DNA from: Hippasteria phrygiana
Lineage: Eukaryota; Echinodermata; Asteroidea; Valvatida; Goniasteridae
DNA length: 64,000 bases
Assembly: GCA_037893225.1 (NCBI GenBank)
Contig: JAZGUH010000938.1
Span: 124,001-188,000 of the forward strand
Reading direction: 5' to 3'
Shown piece after piece: positions 10,810 to 21,419 of this stretch. How positions within the stretch are numbered: position 1 is the stretch's first letter; the number at the start of each line of letters is the position of its first letter. The translations under genes were made by a program, and so were the position numbers. The notes under the pieces are model-generated. The model had not been told where the DNA came from and did no database searches. It saw nothing but the letters and a program-made list of their open reading frames with translations.

Positions 10810-12270
10810 TTGTAAGGGAGTAGCTGACCATTCCTGCGACTATGGACAAATCACGGACGGTTTTGTTCGTCCTATTTTCAGCCTGCCACGGCCGGTTTTG
10901 TTACCCTAGTCGGAGCAGTTTTTCCACGCCGACGTTCGTAGCCTACCGCCGTGTTTTTCCTGACCTCGGCCCTCGATGTTGTTGCAACTGTCAGCTGATC
11001 GTCGGACACATGAACGGCATCGGCCGCTGCGGTTTTAGTCAGGTCTTCGTCGTCGTTTCCAGAACTTTTGCCTAATCATTGTCGTCGTCGACTCAACTTG
11101 AGATTTCAGCTCAAATGATCGCTTAACCATGGCTTAACCTCAAGGAATCGGTGAACTAACTGTCTTTCCTGCTTACCCAGAGTTACAGTGAACTGTCTGT
11201 CAAACTTTCTCGCTCAGGATCTCGACTTAGGACTTTGTGTACGACGTACAGTACACCAAAGACCACGTTCCTTTACTTGTCATTTTTGCAAACCAAGTAA
11301 ATTGTTATACTTTGTAATTTGATTATATTGAAATTGCACATTGATTTATCATTCGTAATTGTTGAAGTTTATCACAGAATCTTCGTGCATAATTGTTTAA
11401 TAGAATAAATCATTGTTCCTTTTCGAATTCTTGATTCGTGTTCGATCATGTAATTTCTTGCATTTGAAATCGCACAGTAAAGCGTAGGGTACCTTTCTCA
11501 TAATTCTGCTTATCTACTCATTTTTCCTGTTTTTTGTGAGTCAACTTCATTTTTTGAATCTGTTCCCCGCTTCAAAAAGCACTACCCTACAGCATAAACA
11601 ACATTGCTGGATGTGCAGCTGAATGATCCTTGTTGCATTGTTTGGTCCAAGAAGGCGGGTGCTGCGAATTATGTGGGGGGGGGGGGGGGGGGGGGCAAGT
11701 TGGCACCTCGGGCTGTTGCAAGGGGTGGTTCCATTATTGGTTGGGAGGTCGAGTGCACTGCTAACAAGATGGGCTCCAAGATTGTTTTTTTCCTTCCTGA
11801 AGTATGGGGTTGAGTTCATTGATTATGCGTTGCAGGGATTTCAGCAGAGGGATGTAAGTAATCACAAGGGGTCCTGTCATAACATTGCGGTAGTACATGG
11901 TACAGCAAAGAGAATTCAAGACCATGCATGACGGACAGGGAAGCATGCAGCTGAACAAAAGATAATCCACAGACTGGACTGCATTGGTAAAGAATTAAAT
12001 ATAGGGATCGTGGTTTCTTATTTGAAGCAAGATATATGGGACGGAGGAAACTCCCCTCTTTTGTGTTGGTCATTGTGTTCCAGGAATCTCGGGAATTCCT
12101 TTCAGATATCCGGGGGGGGGGGGGGGATGTGTTAGGTAATAGTCTGGAGTGTGTATAGGGTATAGGGACACGAGGGGGCACCCTTTGGTCCCATGGGTGT
12201 ATGGTTTCTTGTCACACAATAGCAGTGACTCATCGCCACCTTTTGATTAGACTACAGTACATGTATGTCA
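10810..12270. other. Non-coding stretch with two G runs
   Basis: Includes a 21-base G run (11675-11695) and a shorter one near 12111-12126. Short frames that cross these runs translate to poly-Gly or poly-Pro and are artefacts. Nothing else was recognised. Confidence 0.4.
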
Positions 12271-12420
12271 AACCTTGACCGGTGATGTTCTTCTTCATTG
12301 TATCTGATGAAGTAGTTGTTGCTACGAAAGCTTATGCAAAGTTTTACTCTGTAGTACTGCATAACTTTTCCATATATTATTGCCTGACTAACACGGCTAC
12401 CCACCACTTAACTCGGTTCC
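12271..12420 (+). mobile_element. Penelope-like element terminal fragment
   Basis: This short stretch carries a hammerhead-like core at 12304-12329 and, about 65 bases on, GACTAACACGGCTACCCAC. From memory that phrase is typical of sequence near the ends of Penelope-like elements. No reverse transcriptase is attached, so this is a solo fragment. Confidence 0.45.
12304..12329 (+). ncRNA. Hammerhead ribozyme-like core
   Basis: CTGATGA (12304-12310) matches the CUGANGA box exactly. It is followed by a GTAG/CTAC hairpin (12312-12325) standing for stem II, and GAAA at 12326-12329. The three conserved parts are in order and correctly spaced. A cleavage site of GUH type and a long stem I are not evident, so this is a core match and not a proven ribozyme. 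Confidence 0.5.
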
Positions 12421-12823
12421 GATGGTCAGTTGCTCGAGATTCGTGTAGGAGCCGAGTAGATTCTCTATAAATAAACAACACTTCGTTGGTGTTGCTGTAT
12501 ATTTACAGCAAATATATTGTTTTTTGACGAAGCGGTCTTGTAAATTTATATCTTCTTTATATAAATTAACGAACACGAAAACTACGGACGCGTGATATTT
12601 TCCGGGTCACAGTACCCGTAATTTTACGTCCAACATCCGTTACAACTAAAATACAGCGATTTTTTTCTATTTATTTTTTTTACAGGGGGAATACCGGTTA
12701 TTTTACAGATTTGTTTTTACAGTGCAAAATCCAATCGGTCATGTAGATGGAGACATACAAGAATATACTGCAGTTGTTTGGAGAAGTTCTTTTTAGATTT
12801 GTTTTCAAAGTGAACAGAGAAAA

Positions 12824-13130
12824 CTGGCAGGAGCGGGATTCAAACGTGCAACCTCCGGAATACCGTACCGGCGCTCTACCAAATTGTCAGTATCTTTGTT
12901 CGGGGAGACGCTAGTCAGAAGTCAGGTTTCAAACTTACCTAGTCGGTTTCCCTTGTGGTTTGTTTGACTTTTCAGATTTGGATAGATTATAAGAAAGATA
13001 TTCAAAGCTGCGCCAATGCACCTCACCTTGGCATTTGAATAGAGCCCGAAGGTCACATGTGTCTTCACCGATGACCAATTCTTTGATGTAGGTAGTCGTT
13101 GGCGTTTGCTGGCCCGTCTCCCAGACATTT
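12824..13130 (-). repeat. tRNA-related repeat copy (minus strand)
   Basis: On the minus strand the 3' part reads as a tRNA-like TpsiC arm and acceptor ending CCCGCTCCTGCCAG, preceded by the anticodon-like segment GCGCCGGTACGGTATTCCGG. The A-box half is missing and is replaced by sequence ('cgaacaaagatactgacaat' type) that flanks the tRNA-like part in other copies. Related copies are at 43028-43080, 60156-60230 and 60470-60546. Confidence 0.6.
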
Positions 13131-14876
13131 ACTCCGCCCAGATGAAAGGACGAGCAGGCACAGGGTTGCCGTGTGTAGGTTGCCAGGCGGGCAGTGGAGT
13201 GACTGGTGTCTGTAGACCCACGGTCATTCCCGAGGTAGCATACATGTCCCAAAGATGCAGAGATGCAGCCTTCCAAATGAGAAAGAAGTTTTTTTTTCCG
13301 GAAGTATGATTTTTCCTAACGGACTTATCTGTTTATAAACATAGCTTGAGTTGTCTAAATAGAATATACGCCAAAAGAAATCAGAAACTTGCCAAGCTGG
13401 TCAAATGAAAACAGTGTACCGTGAAATTAACCAAAATAACTCACTCTAACCCTATCACCATTGGATAACACGTGAAATGAAGATCTGAAAAAAATATTCC
13501 GAATCTGTCTGTTGCATTATATACAACGTAGTTCTCGAACCACGCGTCTCGCCTGCTTTCGTGATTAGCCGAGAAGAATGCAGGGGCACTGATAACGGTT
13601 CAAGGAGCAAGGGTTAGTGTGAAAAGAGAATGAAATGGCAAGTTATCAAAAGGAAGAACCGACGAGCATGCCCAAAACAATAGTAGGTGACAAAAGCAAT
13701 GTGGAAGGAAAATATGGTCCAAAGTTATGAAAGTTTGAGTGGGGTGTGAAGGCTAGAGAGGATGAAAGCATGGAGATTACTGACACGACCATCATATACA
13801 AGTTGCAATAGTGCATGCATGACCCAAGTTTGATTCCAATTGGACTTCCAGTTTTCAAATGAGACAAGTTGGACAATTCCAGCCTATTTTACAACGTGAC
13901 CTCAAATGACCTTTGACCTCAGTACTTGACCTTTGACACAAGCATCATATAACGGTTGCAATATTTAATGCATGACCCAAGTTTGATTGCAATTGGACTT
14001 CAACAGACTTTGCGCATAAGACCAATTTGTCGAAACTTTAACCAAAATGACACATACGGACTACGTACAGACTACGTACAGACTACGGACGGACTACGTA
14101 CAGAAATAGTGATTGCATTGTCTCTTCCTGAACTTCGTTCAGGCGAGACAACAATACACGAATAAATTTGGCGCCCCTTTCCCAATTGGTCAATATTTCA
14201 TGCTCTATGCGGACGTTGTACATATAAGAAAATTAAATAAAATGAAAAATGAAATGCACCGCAAACCAATGGGATTAGCAACAATTGACCTTCTTCACCT
14301 ACGTGACCAGCAGCCGATTTCACGAAATTGTGCGTAACTTACGCCATGGCGTAGGACTTGCGCTATAAAAATGTTGCGCAGCTGCGCTACATCCTTGCGA
14401 TCCATTTCACGAAACAGTGCGTAGCTGCGCAATGTTTTGTTTGTTTTATACTTCGCGGACGAGGCTGAATGCCGCTTTTACGACGACTGTTTGAGTACAA
14501 CAATACAAAAAACATGGAACAGTCATCAAATTGAACTGTGGGACGCCATTTTGAAACTTCGCTCCGAAAAATTGAAGGCAACTTTCGGAAATATCTCAAA
14601 AACCTAGAGCGGATGATCATTTCATTACTCTCTGAAATAATCTAGTGAATTTAATAAATGATTTGATCAACTAACGGCTCTACAATGATCACCCTCAGCT
14701 AGCTAAGTCATCATTTCGTTCTTAGCGATTTGGCCTTGGCGTGTGGTGTGTGTAGCTAGAGGGCGCTGCCGTGCGCGCTGTACGTCGCACCGCGCTAAGG
14801 ACGTCTTGGAACCAAGACAAGCTCCCTCTGCGTACTTCGCACTTCCAACAGTGCTAAATAAAGACAGTCAGCATGG
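13131..14876. other. Non-coding stretch with a local duplicate pair
   Basis: No gene recognised. A phrase containing GCATGACCCAAGTTTGATT and CAATTGGACTTC occurs at about 13813-13850 and again at about 13970-14003. A short run of 'actacgtacag' repeats lies at about 14060-14105. Near 14310-14430 the phrase 'tttcacgaaa' with 'gtgcgta' occurs twice. Confidence 0.4.
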
Positions 14877-14880
14877 CTAA

Positions 14881-15111
14881 AACTCCTTGAACCCGGGCAC
14901 ACCGGGTATTTCATGGGGGCGCCGGGGCGCCGGGGCGCCAGGCCAGGTTATGCAGCCAAGTGAAACGGAAACAAGATGTTTGTGCAGCCAAGCATAACGT
15001 ACACAATACCCCAATAATGGATTAAAAATGCAGAAATTGGAGTGTATAGACGTCAACTGGCCAGGTGGCAATTTTCAATCTGCACATTTTGTGTCAACCG
15101 TACGCAAGGGG
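14881..15111. mobile_element. TTAA-flanked short element, copy A
   Basis: The element begins AACTCCTTGAACCCGGGCA and ends CCGTACGCAAGGGG immediately before TTAA (15112-15115). The left flank is the degenerate tetranucleotide CTAA. The body is closely similar to 15969-16142, sharing 'gcagccaagtgaaacgg' and 'acaataccccaataatgg'. TTAA target duplications with CCCTTG-like ends recall the piggyBac superfamily; no transposase is present. Copy A has an extra GGGGCGCC triplication near its left end. Confidence 0.65.
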
Positions 15112-15246
15112 TTAATTAATTAATTAAGCGGTACCGGTTCATCATGATAATAATCGACCAAATTCATTCGTGATGTTCAACTAGCGGCAACGATTTCTCG
15201 TCAATGTTGGGGTGGGGGTGGGGGAGGACGGAGGAATATTTGTTAA

Positions 15247-15454
15247 CCCCTTGCGTAAGATGACGCCATATGGCGTACAGAAAAGTGCCACCAAGCCGGA
15301 TGACGCCATTTGCCGGCGTTTGTGCAGTTTCAATCCATCGTTAATTATTGTTTATGTTACGCTTGACTGCACACACACATTGTAGCGGTTCGCTTGGCTG
15401 CCAGAACCGCCGCGACACCCCGATGTCTCCCGTAAAAACTGTACTCAAGGGGTT
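15247..15454. mobile_element. TTAA-flanked short element, copy B
   Basis: Flanked by TTAA at 15243-15246 and 15455-15458, with ends CCCCTTGCG and CTCAAGGGGTT. The interior differs from copies A and C and contains 'gatgacgccatatggcg' and a diverged second occurrence, so it may be a separate subfamily that uses the same ends. Confidence 0.6.
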
Positions 15455-15500
15455 TTAAGCAGTTTGTGTCTAGTATAGAGGAATTCCACAACGACGAGTT

Positions 15501-15696
15501 TAGCGCCGATCTGCGCACTTCCGCGTTTGAAAACGAGGATCTCACTGTCACACACAGTAAACAACGTTATGCTGATCGTACGGCTGCGCTGCCTTTTATG
15601 GCCTGATTTATTCATGCATGAATGAATGTGCTGAAAAGCGTTGTTTTTTGCCACTGACATTCTCGTTTTAAACCCGGAAGTGCGCAGAAGGGGCTA
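15501..15696. mobile_element. TA-flanked short element (AGTGCGCAG family), copy 1
   Basis: The left end TAGCGCCGATCTGCGCACTT and right end AAGTGCGCAGAAGGGGCTA are imperfect inverted repeats, with TA at both outer edges. A second copy lies at 54970-55125, and 16170-16200 carries one related end. About 196 bp, non-coding. Confidence 0.6.
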
Positions 15697-15964
15697 ATGT
15701 GAAATTCTTTTACTGTGTATCCTTTGAAAATGTGTGCTGATCTTTGAGTATTCTGATGCATATTGTGGTGCATATCAAAGCCAATGACCCATGAAATGTA
15801 TATTATGTTGTGGCGCTATTACGTCATACAATTATTAGAAGTGGCGCTATATCACGTCATGCTAGAAGTGGCGCTATATCACACCACTTCTAATATGAAA
15901 ATTGTGAGACTTCAAAATATTTTACCGTGTATAACTTGCACACGAATGAACGCGAAGTAAGTTG
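15697..15964. other. Non-coding spacer with a small direct repeat
   Basis: The phrase 'agaagtggcgctatatcac' occurs twice in tandem (about 15837 and 15863). No gene was recognised. Confidence 0.4.
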
Positions 15965-15968
15965 TTAA

Positions 15969-16142
15969 AACCCCTTGAACCCGGGCATACCGGGTATTTA
16001 ATGGGGGCACCAGGCCGGGTTATGCAGCCAAGTGAAACGGAAACAAGAGGTTTGTGCAGGCAAGCATGACGTACACAATACCCCAATAATGGATTGACAA
16101 TTTCAATCTGCACATATTTGGGTCAACCGTACGCAAGGAGTT
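15969..16142. mobile_element. TTAA-flanked short element, copy C
   Basis: Flanked by TTAA at 15965-15968 and 16143-16146. The ends AACCCCTTGAACCCGGGCA and GTACGCAAGGAGTT are inverted at their tips. The body matches copy A (14881-15111) apart from a deletion of about 40 bases and the absence of the GGGGCGCC triplication. Confidence 0.7.
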
Positions 16143-16146
16143 TTAA

Positions 16147-16720
16147 AAAGAACCGAGCCACGCTTTCAAGCCTGAAAGTGCGCAGATCGGTGCTATTTTC
16201 GTCCGTGCGAAATTCGTCTATAATTTGGCTTTGAACAAGAAGACACTGTAAACGGATTAAATCTTGGAAAAAGCCGTTGATACGCAATCCACTGTCAATG
16301 TCTCTTTGGGTTAATTTACAAACCCGATTCTAAACCTACAACCTCTTTGTAGGTTCTACTGTCAAACTCGGTTCGGAAAAGAAAATGCCTCGTCGAGAAA
16401 GCGGTTACCACAACCACAAGCCGACAATTGGCAGTAATATTCGATTCAGGGAATGACGTTTTCTAAGAACTGTAAATGAGAAAAACAAACCACATATTTG
16501 TTTGTTTTAAATGTTAAAAATAGTAATAATTACTACAATCTATACCTGCACTGCATGGACTTTTGTATCTTATAGTTTGAGTACAATGCAATACCACACT
16601 AGGCCTATTCTACACATCACATGCAATGCATCTAACTGTTAAATAAAAGCATGACCCAGTGTCAGGGCGCGCGAGAGACCGGAACTTATTGCTTAAAACA
16701 AGGTTGGTTTATCTCGGCTA
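16147..16720. other. Non-coding stretch
   Basis: No gene recognised. It contains one AGTGCGCAG-family end (about 16170-16190) and a TAGGCCTA octamer at 16600-16607. Confidence 0.35.
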
Positions 16721-16725
16721 AAACG

Positions 16726-16891
16726 ACAGCGGCAAATGACAGCGGCAGATGACAGCGGCAGATGACAGCGGCAGATGACAGCGGCAGATGACAGCGGCAG
16801 ATGACAGCGGCAGATGACAGCGGCAGATGACAGCGGCAGATGACAGCGGCAGATGACAGCGGCAGATGACAGCGGCAGATGACAGCGGCAA
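16726..16891. repeat. 13-bp minisatellite GACAGCGGCAGAT
   Basis: About 12.5 nearly perfect head-to-tail copies of GACAGCGGCAGAT. Because 13 is not a multiple of three, every frame of both strands is cycled through; the minus-strand frames stay open and yield repeated ICRCHLPLSSAAV-like peptides in all three registers. No flanking spacers vary, so it is not a CRISPR array. Confidence 0.95.
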
Positions 16892-17165
16892 AGCAATCCG
16901 GACACACTGATCTCTATAAACTGAATAGCTCATTGGCCATTGCGCAGTGTACGAAAAACTGAAGCCAGCAGCGGCAACATTAGTACTTCCGAGGGTAAAA
17001 GCAGATCCTTGGGACAGGGTTGCGATAACATGTTGGAGGCGGCTTAAACAAACAACGAACAACTAATCATGGACCTATACATAACCTAGATTCGCAATAC
17101 GTCCATGGAGTTGAAGCCAGTTGAAGCCTTGTTCTTACCAGGCCAAAAACAATTCGTTGGACAAC

Positions 17166-17273
17166 CAGGGGCGGATCCAGGAATTTGTGCAAGGGGGGGG
17201 GGGGGGGGGGTTCTGAAATTTGCCCAGAAAAGTGACTCCCTAAATGTTCCGCCTGCGAAAACAAAATTACAAG

Positions 17274-17305
<32 letters not shown>

Positions 17306-17486
17306 CTGATACACTTTCTCACCGTTGGTGGTGCCATTTAACCTCTTGCTTGTTCTCACCCATAGGCAAAATAAGACCTGTATTTGCCTACAAGCAACAA
17401 CAAAACAAAACAAAAACGAGCATGGGGGGAGGGGTTTCCTGACCCCCAACCCCCCCCCCCCCCCCCCCCCCCTGGATCCGCGCCTA
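17166..17486. mobile_element. G-run inverted-repeat element (CAGGGGCGGATCC ends)
   Basis: The element starts CAGGGGCGGATCCAGG (17166) and ends CCTGGATCCGCGCCTA (17486), flanked by a 5-bp duplication ACAAC (17161-17165 and 17487-17491). Inside are an 18-base G run, a 31-base G run and a long C run. A second family member with the same end design and also a 5-bp duplication is at 48310-48456. The ends resemble hAT-type CAGNG termini, but hAT elements make 8-bp duplications, so the class is left open. Confidence 0.75.
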
Positions 17487-18292
17487 ACAACCTTGTCCTT
17501 ACATCCTTACTTGCATCCTCGTTGTCAATAGTACCCGTTAATCACTGTGTATACTATGTGTACCGCAATAATGGCTTCAACTGGCTTCATTCAATAGTCA
17601 TACAGCTGTACAGTGTGGTTAAAAAATACTACACTTTTTAATAGATAATATCTCGGAGTTGGTAAAATTGTTCCAACATATTCGTCAACGACAACGTCTT
17701 TGTCGTATATGGTGCAAATTGTGTTAAAAATATAGCTCAAATAAAGAAATATCGTCGATATTTTAAAATAATAATGGTCAAAAACCAGTTTGTCCACACG
17801 CAAGTCAATGGAATTTGATAAAAAAAATACATTTAGCACCGCGTGCACAAACTCAAACTCCAATCAATGTAATTAGGCCTACATTTATCACAGTCAACCC
17901 CCCTGTCGATGGAAAAAATAAGTGTTTACAGTGAATAGCATTTGATACAATAGAATAGTTGGAGTGTTTGTTATGTTGTACTTTTGTTTCTTCCCGGGGT
18001 TAGTGAATATAGGAGTCAGCCAGGATGGAAGTAATAAGTTACATCCATCCTGGCATGACTCCTATAGACTTTCGTGTGGACAATGTGTCTTTTTGCCATT
18101 TTTCTTTAAACCGATGCCATTTTTTTATTTCAGTTATCTTTTTAACGCATTTTTCACCATATACCACAAAGATGGTACAGTTAATAAATAAGTTAAAACA
18201 ATTTGGACATATTTCCCCAAATCCGAAAAATGTTCCTCTAAAAAGTATGTAAGTTTGTTTAACCACACTGTTTAAAGACTCATTGCGATTCC
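17221..18292. repeat. Tandem duplication, left unit (~1.08 kb)
   Basis: The sequence from 17221 recurs at 18301 with an offset of exactly 1,080 bases and remains almost identical to 'gactcattgcgattccag' at the end of each unit. Differences are mainly a few substitutions, the length of the C run and a 2-base gain near 18404. The breakpoint lies inside the G-run element at 17166-17486, so the duplication is younger than that insertion. The unit carries an imperfect hairpin at about 18012-18064. Confidence 0.9.
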
Positions 18293-18300
18293 AGACTCAT

Positions 18301-18353
18301 TGCCCAGAAAAGTGACTCCCTAAATGTTCCGCCTGCGAAAACAAAATTACAAG

Positions 18354-18385
<32 letters not shown>

Positions 18386-19369
18386 CTGATACACTTTCTC
18401 ACCGAAGTTGGTGGTGCCATTTAACCTCTTGCTTGTTCTCACCCATAGGCAAAATAAGACCTGTATTTGCCTACAAGCAACAACAAAACAAAACAAAAAC
18501 GAGCATGGGGGGAGGGGTTTCCTGACCCCCAACCCCCCCCCCCCCCGGATCCGCGCCTGACAACCTTGTCCTCACATCCTTACTTGCATCCTCGTTGTCA
18601 ATAGTATCCGTTAATCACTGTGTATACTATGTGTACCGCAATAATGGCTTCAACTGGCTTCATTCAATAGTCATACAGCTGTACAGTGTGGTTAAAAAAT
18701 ACTACACTTTTTAATAGATAATATCTCGGAGTTGGTAAAATTTTTCCAACATATTCGTCAACGACAACGTCTTTGTCGTATATGGTGCAAATTGTGTTAA
18801 AAATATAGCTCAAATAAAGAAATATCGTCGATATTTTAAAATAATAATGGTCAAAAACCAGTTTGTCCACACGCAAGTCAATGGAATTTGATAAAAAAAA
18901 TACATTTAGCACCGCGTGCACAAACTCAAACTCCAATCAATGTGATTAGGCCTACATTTATCACAGTCAACCCCCCTGTCGATGCAAAAAATAAGTGTTT
19001 ACAGTGAATAGCATTTGATACAATAGAATAGTTGGAGTGTTTGTTATGTTGTACTTTTGTTTCTTCCCGGGGTTAGTGAATAGAGGAGTCATGCCAGGAT
19101 GGAAGTAATAAGTTACATCCATCCTGGCATGACTCCTATAGACTTTCGTGTGGACAATGTGTCTTTTTGCCATTTTTCTTTAAACCGATGCCATTTTTTT
19201 ATTTCAGTTATCTTTTTAACGCATTTTTCACCATATACCACAAAGATGGTACAGTTAATAAATAAGTTAAAACAATTTGGACATATTTCTCCAAATCCGA
19301 AAAATGTTCCTCTGAAAAGTGTGTAAGTTTGTTTAACCACACTGTTTCAAGACTCATTGCGATTCCAGG
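18301..19369. repeat. Tandem duplication, right unit (~1.07 kb)
   Basis: Second copy of 17221-18292. The truncated element end here reads GGATCCGCGCCTG followed by ACAAC (18560-18564). It keeps the canonical CTG terminus, which in the left unit is mutated to CTA. At 19085-19138 it contains a hairpin with perfect arms (AGGAGTCATGCCAGGATG and its complement); the left unit lacks one base of this arm. Confidence 0.9.
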
Positions 19370-20510
19370 TTATGTACGTCCGTACAACCAATGCGGTTTA
19401 CCTAGAAGAAGAGTCTTCGGACGATTCAGAACACAGTACAGTACCATGCGGTTGCAAATGAGAGGCCATATTCAAACTTCGTGGTCAGCTGATCGCTCTT
19501 ATCACGGGGGATTTCTCTGCATATTTCAGTTCGGAAGTATCTAGAAATCTTTCGGGGGTCTCAAAAATATAACGATCTAGAGAAAAGTCCAACTACTGAA
19601 AAGTCCCCGCGTTACAAACGTAAATTTGTTTTCTAGTGGAAACCACACAACCTTTTCCCATGATACGCTGCGAAAAAAACAATGGCTTTTCATGGGCAAA
19701 CTTTTGGTGGGGCACCGTTCTGAGAATCGGTGATATATTGAACAGTGACAACAATTATGAGCGGGACGGGATTGTCATGACGAGTCTCAAAGGTCCAAAG
19801 AAATAAGAAATGGAATAAAATGATATAAACATATTTAAATATTATGTAAAAATAACTTTTTACAAAGTTTTGAACGATAGTGTTGGGTTGTTACGATCAG
19901 AAAATGACATTTTGTGGGCGGGGCAGCGTTGCATGATTTTTCCTGTGGTGGTTCTTAATAAAGTACCCAAACACTAAAATGGCAGCACATTTTCTGTTCC
20001 TTATATAATTCCTTATGCATTTATAGCATTATTCCCATTTTGAAAACAGGAACTTTTTAATAACTGACACCAATATACCTCTATTGTGAGGCCCCCAGCT
20101 GAAATTCTTACCTGTTACGAGAAGTTTAAACAGAAGTCGTGACACCGCCATTGATCTGTCATAAAAAGAAAAGACTAATCACAATTAATGATCAAATACC
20201 AGCCGCCTCTTAAATATTCCAATATTCCAAACAAGAGACGTTATGTGGATACAACATAAGTAGTACCGTATGTTTGTGATATGAACAAGAGGTTTAAAAC
20301 GTTACCGTTTGGACGAAGTGACAAATGACCAATCGCTTTTGAACCTGGTCACTTCGTCCGCTTTGTAATAAAAAAAAAAATGATATTGATCAAATTGATT
20401 CCATTGATGTATAAGTTAAATGACATTTTATCTAGCACTGTATGAGTGTTTAATTGCTTTTATACTTGGATTGTATAAAATATGGGGCATCACTTGTGCC
20501 TTGTACCTTG
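19370..20510. other. Non-coding stretch with one perfect hairpin
   Basis: No gene recognised. GGACGAAGTGAC (20311-20322) is repeated in perfect inverted form at 20348-20359 around a 25-base loop. It could be a structured element end or a regulatory hairpin; nothing in the context decides. Confidence 0.4.
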
Positions 20511-20515
20511 TAGAC

Positions 20516-21267
20516 TGTAAAGTTTAGGAGAAAACTTTGTTATTTTCCCTGCATCTCAGACCGTCAGACTATATAGCGCCCTCAATAGTTTATCTTACTT
20601 GTTTGTGATTATAGTCTGACACCCCGCACACATATTGCTTTATTTGTATTCTCTAGGCTGGATGCCAGACCTAATCTTGCCACATGAACATTGCCACATA
20701 CAATGTATGCATTGTCTTAAACCATATGATTATCTGCTAGAGAGACAATCTTCGTGCAACTTTGTGCATTTCTTCTAGCAAATTCCAGTGAAAGTCAGAA
20801 TCAGATATTGTGTTGAGTTAAAGATGTATCAAGAGTACAATCCATAGATCATGCCTCATCTTCACCTTTGAGATTTCCTGAGGTTTTTTGCCAAATTTGG
20901 ACGCACAACAGTGTAAGTTTAAATTTGCATTTTTTGTTCATTGCCACACAAACTGTTATGTTTCTGAGTTATATTTAGAGACTTTGATATTATGAAACGA
21001 CTTTAGGTGTTATTGTTGATTGAATAGTTCAACTTACAATAGTTCAGACGCCAGTTTTATTCAGCATGTCATTTGTTAAAGTTTAATTTAGATATACATG
21101 TGATCAGCGACTCGTGTTTACTCTTAGTTAATTGTTAGGATTTATTTCTTGTTTTTTCATAGATTTCGAACACATTTATCCCGAGAGATGTAACCTGAGA
21201 AACACTTTGGAGGTTATAAATAAAGGAGTTTGAAAACGTTGAAGCGCAAACCCAGGCAAATCTTACA
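20516..21267 (+). repeat. BEL/Pao 5' LTR
   Basis: 752 bp with canonical TG...CA ends. A polyadenylation signal AATAAA lies at 21219-21224 in a TTATAAATAAAGG context, 43 bases before the LTR end. Compared with the 3' LTR there are five substitutions, all in the last 240 bases. The bases after the LTR (TTCGAAATACTTCG) do not start with TGG, so a conventional tRNA 3'-end primer site is not obvious. Confidence 0.97.
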
Positions 21268-21419
21268 TTCGAAATACTTCGTCAACGGAGCAGTCAGCTG
21301 TTAACATGACTTTGCATGTGCCTCACATGTACATGGCGTGTCCCGTGTGATGGTGATTGAGTCATCGTATTGAGAGCCAGTCTACACATATGCACAACGT
21401 GTTTTCTCCTTGAAACAAG

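Noticed and set aside
16726..16891. CRISPR-like array
   Set aside because: The 13-bp units are contiguous with no variable spacers, and the sequence is eukaryotic.
17067..17531. Poly-Pro and poly-Gly proteins
   Set aside because: They are products of long G and C runs inside an inverted-repeat element. The same applies at 11547-11931, 18347-18532, 47000-47170 and 48321-48515.
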